Positions 8,840-17,610 of a stretch of 21,796 nt of DNA are shown in pieces; within the stretch, counting starts at the first letter, position 1; the number at the start of each line of letters is the position of its first letter. The position numbers and the translations under genes were made by a program. The DNA lies in the NCBI GenBank assembly GCA_002284615.2, contig MU069692.1, positions 168,446-190,241 of the forward strand, read 5' to 3'. The notes beneath the pieces are model-generated. The model saw only the letters and a list, made by a program, of their open reading frames with translations. It made no database searches and had not been told where the DNA came from. This DNA comes from Dunaliella salina (Eukaryota; Chlorophyta; Chlorophyceae; Chlamydomonadales; Dunaliellaceae).

Positions 8840-9750
8840 AGCGATTTTAAGCTTGCTCAACACAACCTCCAACTCCCTACGCATGCCTCAAACAGAACTT
8901 TCCCTGCTTACTTCTTCCCTTGTAACCTTCCAGAGAGGAAAAGACTCGGCCCCAGTCGACCAGGTGCTGTTCTGATCACCCCTTTTAATGCCAAACATAC
9001 TTCTAACAGTGTTTCTCCTACCCATTCCCGTCACGCTTTGCGCAGCTCCTCACAGAGGACCACCAGAACTAGCCGCATGAGGCAACCCCATGAACTTCAT
9101 GCAAATGAACGCCATGTGCACCTAAAAGAAATTAAGTTCTGTGAAGACACAAGGCCAGAGCATCAGTTGAACGCGGCAAAGCAGCAGCATGCAGACCTTT
9201 GTAAGCCTATCAACGCTAAAGCTGTTACAATTCACCCTATTCCCCTGGGTGTAGGTGGAACTATTTACACTGAGCATACCCTGAAGCAATTCAAACAACT
9301 AGGATTGGATCACCAGCGTGCCACGAAGCTTGCTCAACAACTTCATTCCCATTCTGTTCAATATGCCCACAAACTAGTCTCCACATGCCGCGCTATTGGA
9401 AACAAGAATACTCTCCACAGCCAGGTTCTAGAGCCAAGTGCTTCTAGTAACCCTCCAGATCCACATTAGCTTTCTCTTTTTCAGACCTTGCGGTGAAGGG
9501 GGCTCACGGCTCTTTTTTGAGCCAATGTGTCTCCTTTTCCTTAATTGATGTAGGGAGAGTTTCTCTGCCTACTTATTTTTTCTTTTGTTTTCTAGCTCCA
9601 TGTACCAGAAATCACGTGTTGGTAGTGTCTGCCTGTGAACATGTTGTATGAGCTCCTGTTTTACACTATTTACTAGCTAGGGATAGCCGAGCAGCCTAAC
9701 TTTCAGGCTGAAGGCTTAAGCCCCATTGTAACCATTGTAACCTTGTAACC
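8840..9750 (+). mobile_element. 3' end of a dual-endonuclease (Dualen/RandI-like) retrotransposon: restriction-like endonuclease and tail
   Basis: An open plus frame runs from about 8,890 to the TAG at 9,467-9,469. It aligns with the endonuclease part of the copy at 16,770-17,296: RPGAVLITPF with RPDAIFVRPL, HVHLKEIKFCEDTRP with IVHLVELKFCPNTNP, and GVGGTIYTEHTLKQFKQLGL with GVAGTIYYEFTSTPLTNLGL. The RPD...ExK layout is that of a PD-(D/E)XK nuclease. Here the Asp codon reads GGT (Gly, 8,963-8,965), so the site is lost; EIK is kept at 9,128-9,136. After the stop comes a ~255 bp 3' UTR, a hairpin (9,692-9,697 with 9,705-9,710) and a tail of CATTGTAAC units (9,724-9,749). Confidence 0.85.
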
Positions 9751-9904
9751 AAAGCCTTGTTTGACCAAATTGTCCAGGTCCAACTCATTGTTCGAGGGGA
9801 CTTATATTTGTTCCAGACTTACCTCTTCAAAGGCTTGCGCATGGGCATGTAGATCTGGGTGCATTTGTAAGGTATCAGCAGCTTCTCATTTGCGGCAAAA
9901 AAGA

Positions 9905-10203
9905 AAAGAAACAAAGAAAAGTCTACGCAAGCTGGAGGCCGCGTGCATTGAGGGAAGGTCCCCTAGCTGACAAGCTAGCAAGCTAGGAAGCTAGGAAGCT
10001 AGCAGAGGCTTACCAGAAGGCCCCAGAGTACAGTGCTACGCTTAGAAGGCTGCAACCAGCATGCGCATGACACCCTCTGAGCCAACACTAGATACTACTA
10101 GCCTAGGAGAGAGCTAGAGACAGAGCAAATGAGGGTCTGGGGGGTTGTCTGCCATGCTCCTGGACGCCCGGACTCTCTTTCTCCTGCAGTCCTCCGCCGT
10201 GCG
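9905..10203 (-). repeat. Left arm of long imperfect inverted repeat
   Basis: Its reverse complement aligns with 17,369-17,610 over about 240 bp, including CTCTCCTAGGCTAG, TGCTAGCTTGT, ACCTTCCCT, ACGCGGCCTC and GCTTGCGTAGAC in the same order. This arm has an extra ~50 bp internal segment near 10,020-10,075. By eye, identity is roughly 75%. The outer end is T-rich when read outward. The two arms enclose the head-to-head retroelement halves. Confidence 0.85.
9972..10003 (+). repeat. 8 bp tandem repeat, 4 units
   Basis: AAGCTAGC, AAGCTAGG, AAGCTAGG, AAGCTAGC, inside the left inverted-repeat arm. The right arm has a shorter, diverged version (CTAGCCTGCTAGCTTG), so the expansion happened mainly on the left. 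Confidence 0.93.
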
Positions 10204-10249
10204 CCATTTGGGGTGCCATTTGTCGGTCAGTTTGGTTTGGTCTGATGCA

Positions 10250-10560
10250 GGCCTGATTCAGGACAGTTGGTTCTGATTTAAATCTGAATCAGGAGGGAGG
10301 TCTAATTTGGACCTGATCCACCCTTGATTCAGGATAAGAAACGTCTGACCCAGGGCTGCCTCTTTTTATCTAATTTGTCTACTTGGAGCAGGTCTAAATC
10401 ACTTTTGATATACGCCTGATTCAGGATGGACAACGCCTGATTCAGAATTGCCTTTTTTTTTTATAATCTAGTCGGCTTACTGAAAAGAAAAGAAAAGAAA
10501 GGTCTGCGCAACGTCTATGGCTTACTGACCTGGACCTGATCCAGGTCTGATTCAATCAGG
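10250..10560. repeat. Cluster of CCTGATTCAGG-like near-palindromes
   Basis: About ten irregularly spaced matches to the near-palindrome CCTGATTCAGGA: 10,251, 10,284 (as CTGAATCAGG), 10,312, 10,323, 10,344, 10,414, 10,435, 10,532 and two overlapping near 10,545-10,560. There is no fixed period. It lies between the left inverted-repeat arm and the reverse transcriptase fragment, with no coding potential seen. Confidence 0.75.
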
Positions 10561-10696
10561 ACCTTGCCTGTCTAAGAACTGCCTGGTTCAACCCAGTTCT
10601 ACCAACTTCCTGGAGGTCTGAGTCAGTTCTGAAGTGCACCTGATTTATTGGTGTTTGCACCTGAACCAAACAACCTCTAGGAGGGGTTCCATATAC

Positions 10697-10720
10697 TATA
10701 TATATATATATATATATATA
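10697..10720. repeat. (TA)12 microsatellite
   Basis: Twelve TA units directly abut the point where the minus-strand reverse transcriptase frame stops being recognisable (after FLFLLY at about 10,724). Confidence 0.97.
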
Positions 10721-13148
10721 CTAGTAGAGCAGAAATAGGAAGGGTGATAGTGTATCTCCTTGGATTGTGCCTCTCTCAACAGCGATTGGGTTTGTGCTAC
10801 CTCCTGAGGACAGTTTCACCTGGGTGGTGGCATTCTCATACAGGTTTTTAACAGTTTCAATAGCATCAGTGGGGAAGCCCAGGTCATACATAATCCAGAG
10901 CGTTCTGTCATGGTCAGTGGCGTTGAAAGCAGAGGGAAATCAACAATGAGGGCATATATATCTTTGCCAAATACTTTTGCATCTTCAAGCCCCATGATGA
11001 CATTCTGGAGCTGGTGGATTGTATCTTTTTGGTTGCAAAACCCTGCTTGAGTAGAGCTTAGCAAAGAGTGTGCTTCGGCATATTCATAGAGTGTGTTTGT
11101 GACAATGCGGGTCCAAATTATAGAGAGTGTTGGCAAGCCCAATAGGCCGATAGGATGATACTTCTGTCTCTTCTCCTTTATTTTCGTCAATGAGGATGGT
11201 ATCACTGGTCTTCCATAGCACTGGGGTGTGGCGAGTGGCCCACATGATGATGAAGAGTTTGTGTATACTTTCCTGGATATCATGTGGAAGCATTCTGAGG
11301 ATCTCATTCATTATTCCATCAGGGCCTGGTGGTTTGTTATTGCTGAGCGATTTAATGCACTCATTGAATGCGCCTTTATCAAGGATCTTATAATGCAGCC
11401 AGTCTCTTTGCTGACCTCCTTGTTCTTCCTCTTCTGTGATGTGAGATTGGAGTGTGAAGGGATCCGGAACAGTTTCTGTTTTTCCAGCCTGTTCCCAGGG
11501 GTAGTTGCCGGGTACCTCCTCTGGCAGGTATTTGCCAGTTTTGATGTTTACAACGCTCATTGCTTCTGTGTAGTACCTTTCAATGATCTGGGCCTGTCTT
11601 TTTGTTTCAGTCTCAATAGTGTAAGTTTCAGGGTCACGGAGGGCTTGTAGGCCTGCTCTAGGCTGTGTGTTTTTATCTCTGAAAATTTCTCTGTGTGCTT
11701 GTTTGGGATTTTTGTTAATCATTTTGTTCAGTTGTTTGCATGCAATACTGCTTTCTTTATTCCATGTGTCATCTATGTTTTTCAAGGCTCCTTTTGTGCT
11801 ACTTGAAATGCTTTCAGTTTGCTGGAGGAGAGGCAGGTTGAAGTCTATGTATTCTAGTCCCGGCATAAGGCTTGATCCTCCTTGAGTTGATCTATAATGG
11901 TTTTGGCACTGTCGGTCTCAGTCTGGGTCTCCTGACAGGAGGTTTGAGTTGGGACTGTATAAATTTAGCAGTCCCAAGCTTTTTCCTCAGGGCACGCCGC
12001 TTATTGCTTATTGGCCTTGGTTTGTAATGGTTGTGGTCAGAGGAGACTATTTTTGTGCCACACGTTTTGAGGGCTACTTGAGAGCATGTGTGGATTAAGT
12101 TGGCAACACCTTTGGCTAGATCTTCAGCTACCTCAGCAGCGGTTTTGTTGCCGAGTGCGTTCAGCCTTGCCGTCTTCTTTGCTGAGGTTCCATTCAGCTT
12201 TTGTAGGAAAGTTGTGGCTTCTGCATGAGCAGGGTTTAAGTGGTGTAGGATTTCTTCTAGCTCCTGATGGCTCCATGTGTAGGGTCTTGCAGGGATTGAA
12301 TGAAAGCATCCCGATCTGAGTCACTTACAGGGCGATTAAGGACCTTTTGTGGGCATTCCTTAGGGGACGCAGGGGGAGGGGGAACAGGTATACAACAGGT
12401 ATGCAACATGGGATTGTCAATCTTACGGATTGCTTGGCAGTGGGTCCATGGTCTGGTGGCTTCCTTTCTGCATGGAGAGAGGTTGTTGGTGTGGAGGAAT
12501 TTGCGGTAGGCTCTGTCAACTGGATAGGTCCTGTTGCTGGTGCGGTCATCTGTTTGATATGTTGCATTCATGTCACCAATCATTGTGGGAGTGCAGTTGC
12601 TGTGTTTTTGTATCAAAGTCTGAATCTGCTGTTGCATTTCACGCCTGCTAGCTATGTTTTCCTCAGAGCTCCCAAAGGACCAGTAGGTGCCTATCAGCAA
12701 AAGATCTGCATTAATACCCTGAAGAGTGACAGATGCAATTCTTCCCCTGCAGTTCAGAAGAGCCGCACAGCAACGGGTGGCCAGAGCAAGAGCCTCTCGG
12801 ACACAGATGATAGTGCCTCCTTTTTTGTCAAAGGCTGGCTACCATTTATAGTTTTTTAGGCAGGAATATATCCATAGAGGATATTTGCTGGTATAGGTCA
12901 GTTTCTGTAAGAACAACTACATCTGGGTTCATGGTGGCTATTGTTTGTCATACGTCCCAATAGTTTTGCTTGAGTCCTCTGACATTCATGATCATGATTT
13001 TCAGCTTACCCAGGTGCTTTGGGGGGTTGGGCTGAGTATCATTGCCGTGGCAGCTTGGGCGAATATGTGGGATAGGCTGGGTGGGTGCTACGTGGATGCA
13101 GTATCTTGAGGCGTGGTTCTTTCCTCTTCCATGGGCTGTGTAATGCAA
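10721..13148 (-). mobile_element. Decayed APE endonuclease-reverse transcriptase half of a Dualen/RandI-like retrotransposon
   Basis: Read on the minus strand. APE-type endonuclease motifs come first: KIMIMNVRGLKQNYWDV (about 13,000-12,950), then VVVLTETDLY with the catalytic Glu, LLIGTYWSFG, and MIGDMNAT, the Asp/Asn motif. After a degraded linker follows the reverse transcriptase (11,866 onward): SNNKPPGPDGIMNEILRMLP, TILIDENKGEE, SSYRPIGLANTLYNL, then after frameshifts TQAGF, YALIVDF, and RGTIQGDTLSPFLFLLY. It stops before the YADD box, at the (TA)12 tract. There are many stops, for instance TGA after YWDV. PPGPD and RG.IQGD...F are standard RT motifs; the Dualen-like assignment is from family knowledge. 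Confidence 0.87.
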
Positions 13149-13265
13149 TTAGGCAGGGAGGGTGATGCTGAGGGTGGTGCAATTATGGGTTCTGGTGCAG
13201 TTTCTATATGTATGATGCCACGGTCCTGCATATGATTTCTGGGTTATAAGGGAGGGAGCTATCAG

Positions 13266-13616
13266 CTAAATGGAGGTCACTTTCAGGGTGGAGACCTGAA
13301 AAGTCAGAATACTTCCCTGGAGGCCATTCCAATCAGAGTCTGTGAGGAGGGCCTTGGCATGGTCACTCTGGGAGTCAAGCAGGGTCCACACACAGCTGAG
13401 CTGGGTGGGATGGCTCGTGCAGGAGATCTCTTTGAGGGTGACAGCGTGCCTTCGACCATTGCTACTTGGGACAGTGAGGATTGCTGCATTTTTGTAGGCT
13501 GCGTTAATCAGAGTGTTCTTTAGGAAACTTTTTGTCATGCCTGCAGGGATGCCGTTTTCCGCTATGACCATGTGATCCTGAAAACTATTGGGCTGGCAAC
13601 ACTTGTGGAAGTACAT
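13266..13616 (-). pseudogene. Open frame upstream of the APE fragment, possible retroelement N-terminal region
   Basis: A 116-residue minus-strand frame lies immediately 5' of the APE domain, in the same orientation. It shows no motif I recognise; a possible role as ORF1 or an N-terminal extension rests on position alone. Stops separate it from the endonuclease frame (13,150-13,265). Confidence 0.4.
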
Positions 13617-13838
13617 GTGATCCTCTCAAGAGAAACAGCAAATACAATACAAAGTACAATGACATCCCGTCACCATTGAAAAATGGGCCTTACCCATTTC
13701 CCAGAATAACGAGCTGAAAGTGGCCTATTCAAAGCATGTACCAAGGAGAACTAAACTAGACCGATGTTGCCAGCTCTGCTGGAGCCCAATGAGCAAAGAT
13801 ACACCTCTGAAAGTCAAATTCATGACGATATGCCCACC

Positions 13839-13951
13839 TGTGATACCTGCCACCGCACATACCACTGGGACTGTCTCATAGATGTCAAAGCATGCTCCCA
13901 AAATGAACGGGAATGGACAAACCAGATGAGCACTGGAACTGCCCTGCATGT
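13839..13951 (+). pseudogene. PHD finger fragment
   Basis: CDTCHRTYHWDCL, then after a frameshift at about 13,910-13,920, DEHWNCPACASL. This gives the C-x2-C...H-x2-C...W-x-C-x2-C spacing of a PHD zinc finger; the first cysteine pair is not visible. It continues in the second frame into WHPSWKTADM and on to about 14,305. PHD fingers bind histone tails in host proteins. PHD-type fingers occur in some algal retroelement polyproteins; here the link rests on position and family recall. Confidence 0.7.
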
Positions 13952-14341
13952 GCTTCTCTGTCAGACTTCCAGAAAACGGGAAGGATCTACTTCTCTGAAG
14001 ATCGCAAAATGATCTATGTGGAATGGCATCCTTCATGGAAAACTGCTGATATGTCACAAGTGCATCCGGACTTGGATGCTCATGTGCAAGCCTTTGACTT
14101 GGTGGAAATACCAGAACAAACACAAGACTCCATAGGCGATGAGATAGATCTAGGCAATCTTGTTAATCAAGGCTTTGAAGGCAAACCTCAGAGACTGTCT
14201 GACTCTACATGGCTCTCAACTACTACCGGCTGCGCCATTTGCAAGAATGTCACCTTTGATTTCCAACCTAACAACCCCCAGACAGATATCATGCCAACAT
14301 TATGATGGCAACGTGATATTATCCTTAGAAGTGTTGACCTC

Positions 14342-14620
14342 ATGAAGGAACCTCTTCAACCTGACACATCTGATGAAGTTGTCACTCCAACACAAATGGC
14401 GGAGGTAACAACCACTGAATGCGCCTGTATTTACAATGCCAATGGCAAGTGCACTGGCATGCTCACTGTAGACAGGCTCGTGACCCTGCTCGAAGCCTAT
14501 GAAGCAGCCAAAAGAGCAGGCATCCATGCCACAATTCAACCACCTGTCCAGGATTCAGCAACTAAAATTATGATTATGCTCTCCTGTCAAAAGGCCCAAC
14601 AAAAAAGATCTTTCAGCCAA
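14342..14620 (+). pseudogene. Retroelement polyprotein fragment without known domain
   Basis: Plus-strand frame between the PHD and the methyltransferase-like part. ECACIYNANGKCTGMLTVDR and LVTLLEAYEAAKRAG suggest a small Cys-containing motif followed by a helix. From memory, a similar CxGMLTxxRL segment occurs in other algal polyproteins of this kind. Function unknown. Confidence 0.45.
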
Positions 14621-14699
14621 TAGCAAAAAGCTCCACACTTCCAACACGCTTATCACACCTCACAAAACATCCGATTAGCCCTGCATTAATGATGCATGG

Positions 14700-15151
14700 T
14701 CTCAAAAGAAAGATTTTCCAACCCCCTTGAATTTGGCGAGACCTACAACACCTATTTCAGCACACACAGCTGAGACCAAGTCTTTGGAGCGCACACAGAC
14801 GCCCTCTCTGTGCGTTACACAGGCTTCTCCTTCTGCCATCCCCCACATATTGATGAAACAATGTTTCAACTCCTGCGCCACGCAGTGCACTCCTCCCTCC
14901 AAACCACAGATCCAGTTGCCACCTTCATGCTCCTGCCCCACTGGAGAGGCTTCAGCTGTAATGCTTTTATGAGCTGGCTTAACCAATACCCTCACCTTGC
15001 ACAAGTGCTTGCCATATTCCCTGCCAGAAACATCCAATTCCAGGTACCACAGCACTGGCTTCATGCCCTTCCCAATTCCACCCCACCTTCCTATCCTATG
15101 CAACTCATCGTTGTGTGGAATCCCAATGCCAGAGAAGCACTAAATACCACT
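14700..15151 (+). pseudogene. Methyltransferase-like fragment (degenerate NPP(Y/F) type)
   Basis: ERFSNPLEFGETYNTYFSTH (stop) DQVFGAHTDALSVRYTG is followed by FCHPPHIDETMF, ATFMLLPHWRG, SWLNQYPHLAQVLAIFPARN and LIVVWNPNA. The layout, a (N/D)PP(Y/F)-like box followed by a strand with LP.W, resembles N6-adenine methyltransferase-like domains, but the box reads CHPPHI, so catalysis would be lost. The frame is cut by the nested LINE at 15,156 and resumes at 15,550. The assignment is tentative. Confidence 0.4.
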
Positions 15152-15156
15152 AACAA

Positions 15157-15542
15157 AATTCAGGTGGAAACCCAACGGCATCAAGGGAATAGATGCCCGT
15201 ACGAGCTCAGGATTTGCAGCAAATGTGATTGGCACACTGTGCAAGATGAAGAGCACATTATTCTGGACTGCCCTTCTGAGGACCTGGCAGGCTTGCGCAC
15301 TCAGTTTCAGCATCTGTTTTCTTCATTGCCTGAAAATGGTGCAACACGGCTTCAAGACTTCATGAACCAGACTGATGTCTTAGAATTAGCCAAGTCTGTG
15401 TCTGCTTGCTTGAAATGCTGTGCCTGAGTTTTGAGCAATGCATTCAATTTCCTAGTCTGGTCTGGTTACAGACTTCTGTGTTTCCGCTCAGCTGCCCTTA
15501 AAGGCGGATATAGCGTGTAACCTTACCTTACCTTTACCTTAC
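15157..15542 (+). mobile_element. Nested 5'-truncated LINE fragment with 7 bp target-site duplication
   Basis: It encodes the C-terminal zinc knuckle of a LINE (CPYELRICSKCDWHTVQDEE, HIILDC), the family ending RLQDFMNQTDVLELAKSVSA, CLKCCA and TGA (15,425-15,427), a short 3' UTR, and a (CTTAC)n tail at about 15,519-15,543. CTAACAA is present at 15,150-15,156 and 15,543-15,549. Removing one duplication plus the insert (393 bp, a multiple of three) rejoins the host frame as ...LNTTNK to DWFELLQQDVP. A related 3' end lies on the minus strand at 7,890-8,123. Confidence 0.85.
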
Positions 15543-15744
15543 CTAACAAGGATTGGTTTGAACTCCTCCAACAAGATGTTCCGGCTGACTGGCTACCCCT
15601 GGATCCTGCAAACCCAAGGCCATCGCGTGCCCACCAACACCTTGCATCACACTTGGAAACAGAAATTTCAATCACTTCCCCCTGACATTCATACACAAGT
15701 GCCTTCAGGCAAGGGCAGCCTTCGTCCCTGCCAACTACCAAAAA

Positions 15745-16272
15745 ATGTTGACACCTAAAATCAAAGACTGGAGAGAAGTCACCTACACTAACGGCAGTGT
15801 TATGAAACACAAAGATGACGACTCCCCACCACTTTCTGGCTCAGGTCTTAACAAACCGGGAAGGGAAACAGCTCAATCCTCCCAACACCTGCAACTGCAC
15901 ATAAAACCCAATGGCCATGGGCCCACCAATACCATCACCAGAGCAGAACTTGTGGGTATCCTTGTGGCACTCAAACACGAGCAAACTCAAATTGCCACTG
16001 ATAGTGCATCCTGCCTCTCCCAAATTTCTAAGCAAACCCTGAATCGGATGCGTACGAGGTATCACCTACACGCAGAGCCCATTCATACAATATCAGCCAT
16101 ATTAGAACACTCCCCTCACCCTATTCATTTTTACAAAGTCAAAGCCCAGTCTGGCATTGTAGGAAATGAGGGGGCTGATGCTTGCGCCCGCACCGCAGCC
16201 CTCTCAGACACCATAGACATTGCATTTCCAGATGCCAGGGACCCATCTGCAATTTTTACTGGCTTTCATTGA
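15745..16272 (+). pseudogene. RNase H domain of retrotransposon, catalytically damaged
   Basis: REVTYTNGSV aligns with the first RNase H motif (Y-T-D-G-S), with Asn (AAC, 15,790-15,792) in place of the first catalytic Asp. ITRAELVGILVAL holds the Glu (15,946-15,948), IATDSASCLSQI holds the second Asp (16,000-16,002), and KAQSGIVGNEGADACA holds the last Asp (16,177-16,179), but the usual His of KAH is Gln. The frame ends in TGA at 16,270. An upstream piece from 15,550 (DWFELLQQDVPADWLPLDP) leads into it through a stop near 15,680. Confidence 0.88.
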
Positions 16273-16365
16273 AGACCTCTTCTTCACGAGATGATGGCAT
16301 ACACCGCTCCAACGCTTTCCTGATGCACTACCTCACCAACCCGAACGGCAAAACTTAAAGCACAC

Positions 16366-17296
16366 ATGCACCAAAAACACAAGCTTGGCTCTGCTGACAC
16401 CTCTGGCTACCACTACCAGAGATGGCTTATTGATGCCATACCACCAACTACCATTGCAAATACTGAATCTCGCAACCCAACCTTTCAACTTGCAGACAAA
16501 GAGATCAGGAATTCCTTCTGGGCAAATCTAAGGATTACCCTTAAACAGCAAATAAATGTAACGAAGCATCGTACGGATACACTGTACCATCGGAGTCATG
16601 CCTTCAAATTCAACTCTTCCAGTCATGGAAGATGCCCACTAAGTGATGATGTGTACCACATTGACCACATACTCCTGAGGTGTACAAACTCAACAATGAG
16701 CGGGATGCACACCAACACACACAATGCAGCCCTAAGTCTTTGTGTAAAAGCCCTCAGTAAAGGCCGGTATGGCTCATCCCTTATTGGCATGGATGGCTGC
16801 AGTGACGAGAGACTCCTGGATCAGGGCTTACAGGTCCCTGGAAACATATCAAGGGCTATTCCGGGTTTTCCCTAATGGTACTTGCTCCCCTGCCCAGCAC
16901 CAAAACCGCCCTGATGCCATCTTTGTGCGCCCTCTTCCAGGCAGACAAACTCACCTTGATCCTTCCAAGATCCCTCCTCAAGACAGGGACATACTATATA
17001 GTACATCTTGTTGAACTAAAATTCTGCCCCAACACAAATCCCTTCATCACTCTTGGACGTGCAGTGACCCAACCTTCTCACACCATAACCAGACTTAAAA
17101 TCCGCAGCTCCAGAAATCCAAACAGGAATAACAAAGTGACCTTACACATCATCCTAATTGGTGTGGCCGGTACCATTTACTATGAGTTTACAAGCACACC
17201 CCTTACAAATCTGGGCCTGTCTAAACACAAAGCCAAACCACTAGCAGCTAAGTTTAGGGACCGTGCCATCCAGAGATTAACCACTATAAAAAACAT
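16366..17296 (+). pseudogene. Zinc knuckle and PD-(D/E)XK restriction-like endonuclease of retrotransposon
   Basis: A linker (TSGYHYQRWLIDAIPPTT; FWANLRITLKQQINVTKHRT) leads to a Cys/His element CPLSDDVYHIDHILLRC, then NAALSLCVKALSKGRYGSSL. The frame shifts before GLFRVFPNGT, and RPDAIFV carries the Asp (16,913-16,915). It shifts again near 17,000 to IVHLVELKFC with the Glu and Lys of ExK (17,013-17,021), then LHIILIGVAGTIYYEF. Knuckle plus PD...ExK is the R2-type endonuclease layout. Both nuclease motifs survive, but in different frames. It aligns with the copy ending at 9,469. Confidence 0.85.
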
Positions 17297-17368
17297 GTGT
17301 ACACCAGACGCGTTCTTTGCTATCAGGGGGCTTCTGGGTTCTTTGCTATCAGGGAGGGGGCTTGCTGG

Positions 17369-17610
17369 GCACGCGGCGGCAGAGGACAGGAGGAGGAGAG
17401 TCTGGGCGCCAGGAGGCATGGCCATCCTCCAGATCCCCACTGTATCTGTTCCTGGCTCTCTCCTAGGCTAGCTGTGTCTGGTGTAGGTTCTGAGGGCCGT
17501 CTGGTGAGGCCACTGCTACCTTTCTAGCCTGCTAGCTTGTTAGTTTGTGGACCTTCCCTTCATGGACGCGGCCTCTGGCTTGCGTAGACTGTTCTTTTCT
17601 TTTTAACCTC
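17369..17610 (+). repeat. Right arm of long imperfect inverted repeat
   Basis: Matches the reverse complement of 9,905-10,203 and lies about 70 bp after the last recognisable endonuclease residue. Just inside it is a small direct repeat, TTCTTTGCTATCAGGG at 17,313 and 17,339. Outside it lies a pyrimidine-rich stretch. No target-site duplication flanking both arms could be identified by eye. Confidence 0.85.

Larger units (their letters stand above)
13764..17296 (+). mobile_element. Decayed plus-strand half of a Dualen/RandI-like retrotransposon: PHD, methyltransferase-like, RNase H, zinc knuckle, PD-(D/E)XK
   Basis: A chain of plus-strand fragments in one orientation with retroelement domains in the order given, broken by frameshifts (near 13,915 and 17,000) and stops, and interrupted by a nested LINE fragment (15,157-15,542). 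It lies head to head with the APE-RT half. No reverse transcriptase is found within it, so either the RT lies upstream of the PHD in the intact element and is now inverted, or it was deleted. The 3' UTR and tail seen in the copy at 8,840-9,750 are absent here. Confidence 0.82.

Noticed and set aside
15142..15427. Zinc knuckle as a natural part of the dual-endonuclease polyprotein
   Set aside because: The segment matches a different LINE family's 3' end, has that family's UTR and tail, and is flanked by a 7 bp duplication.
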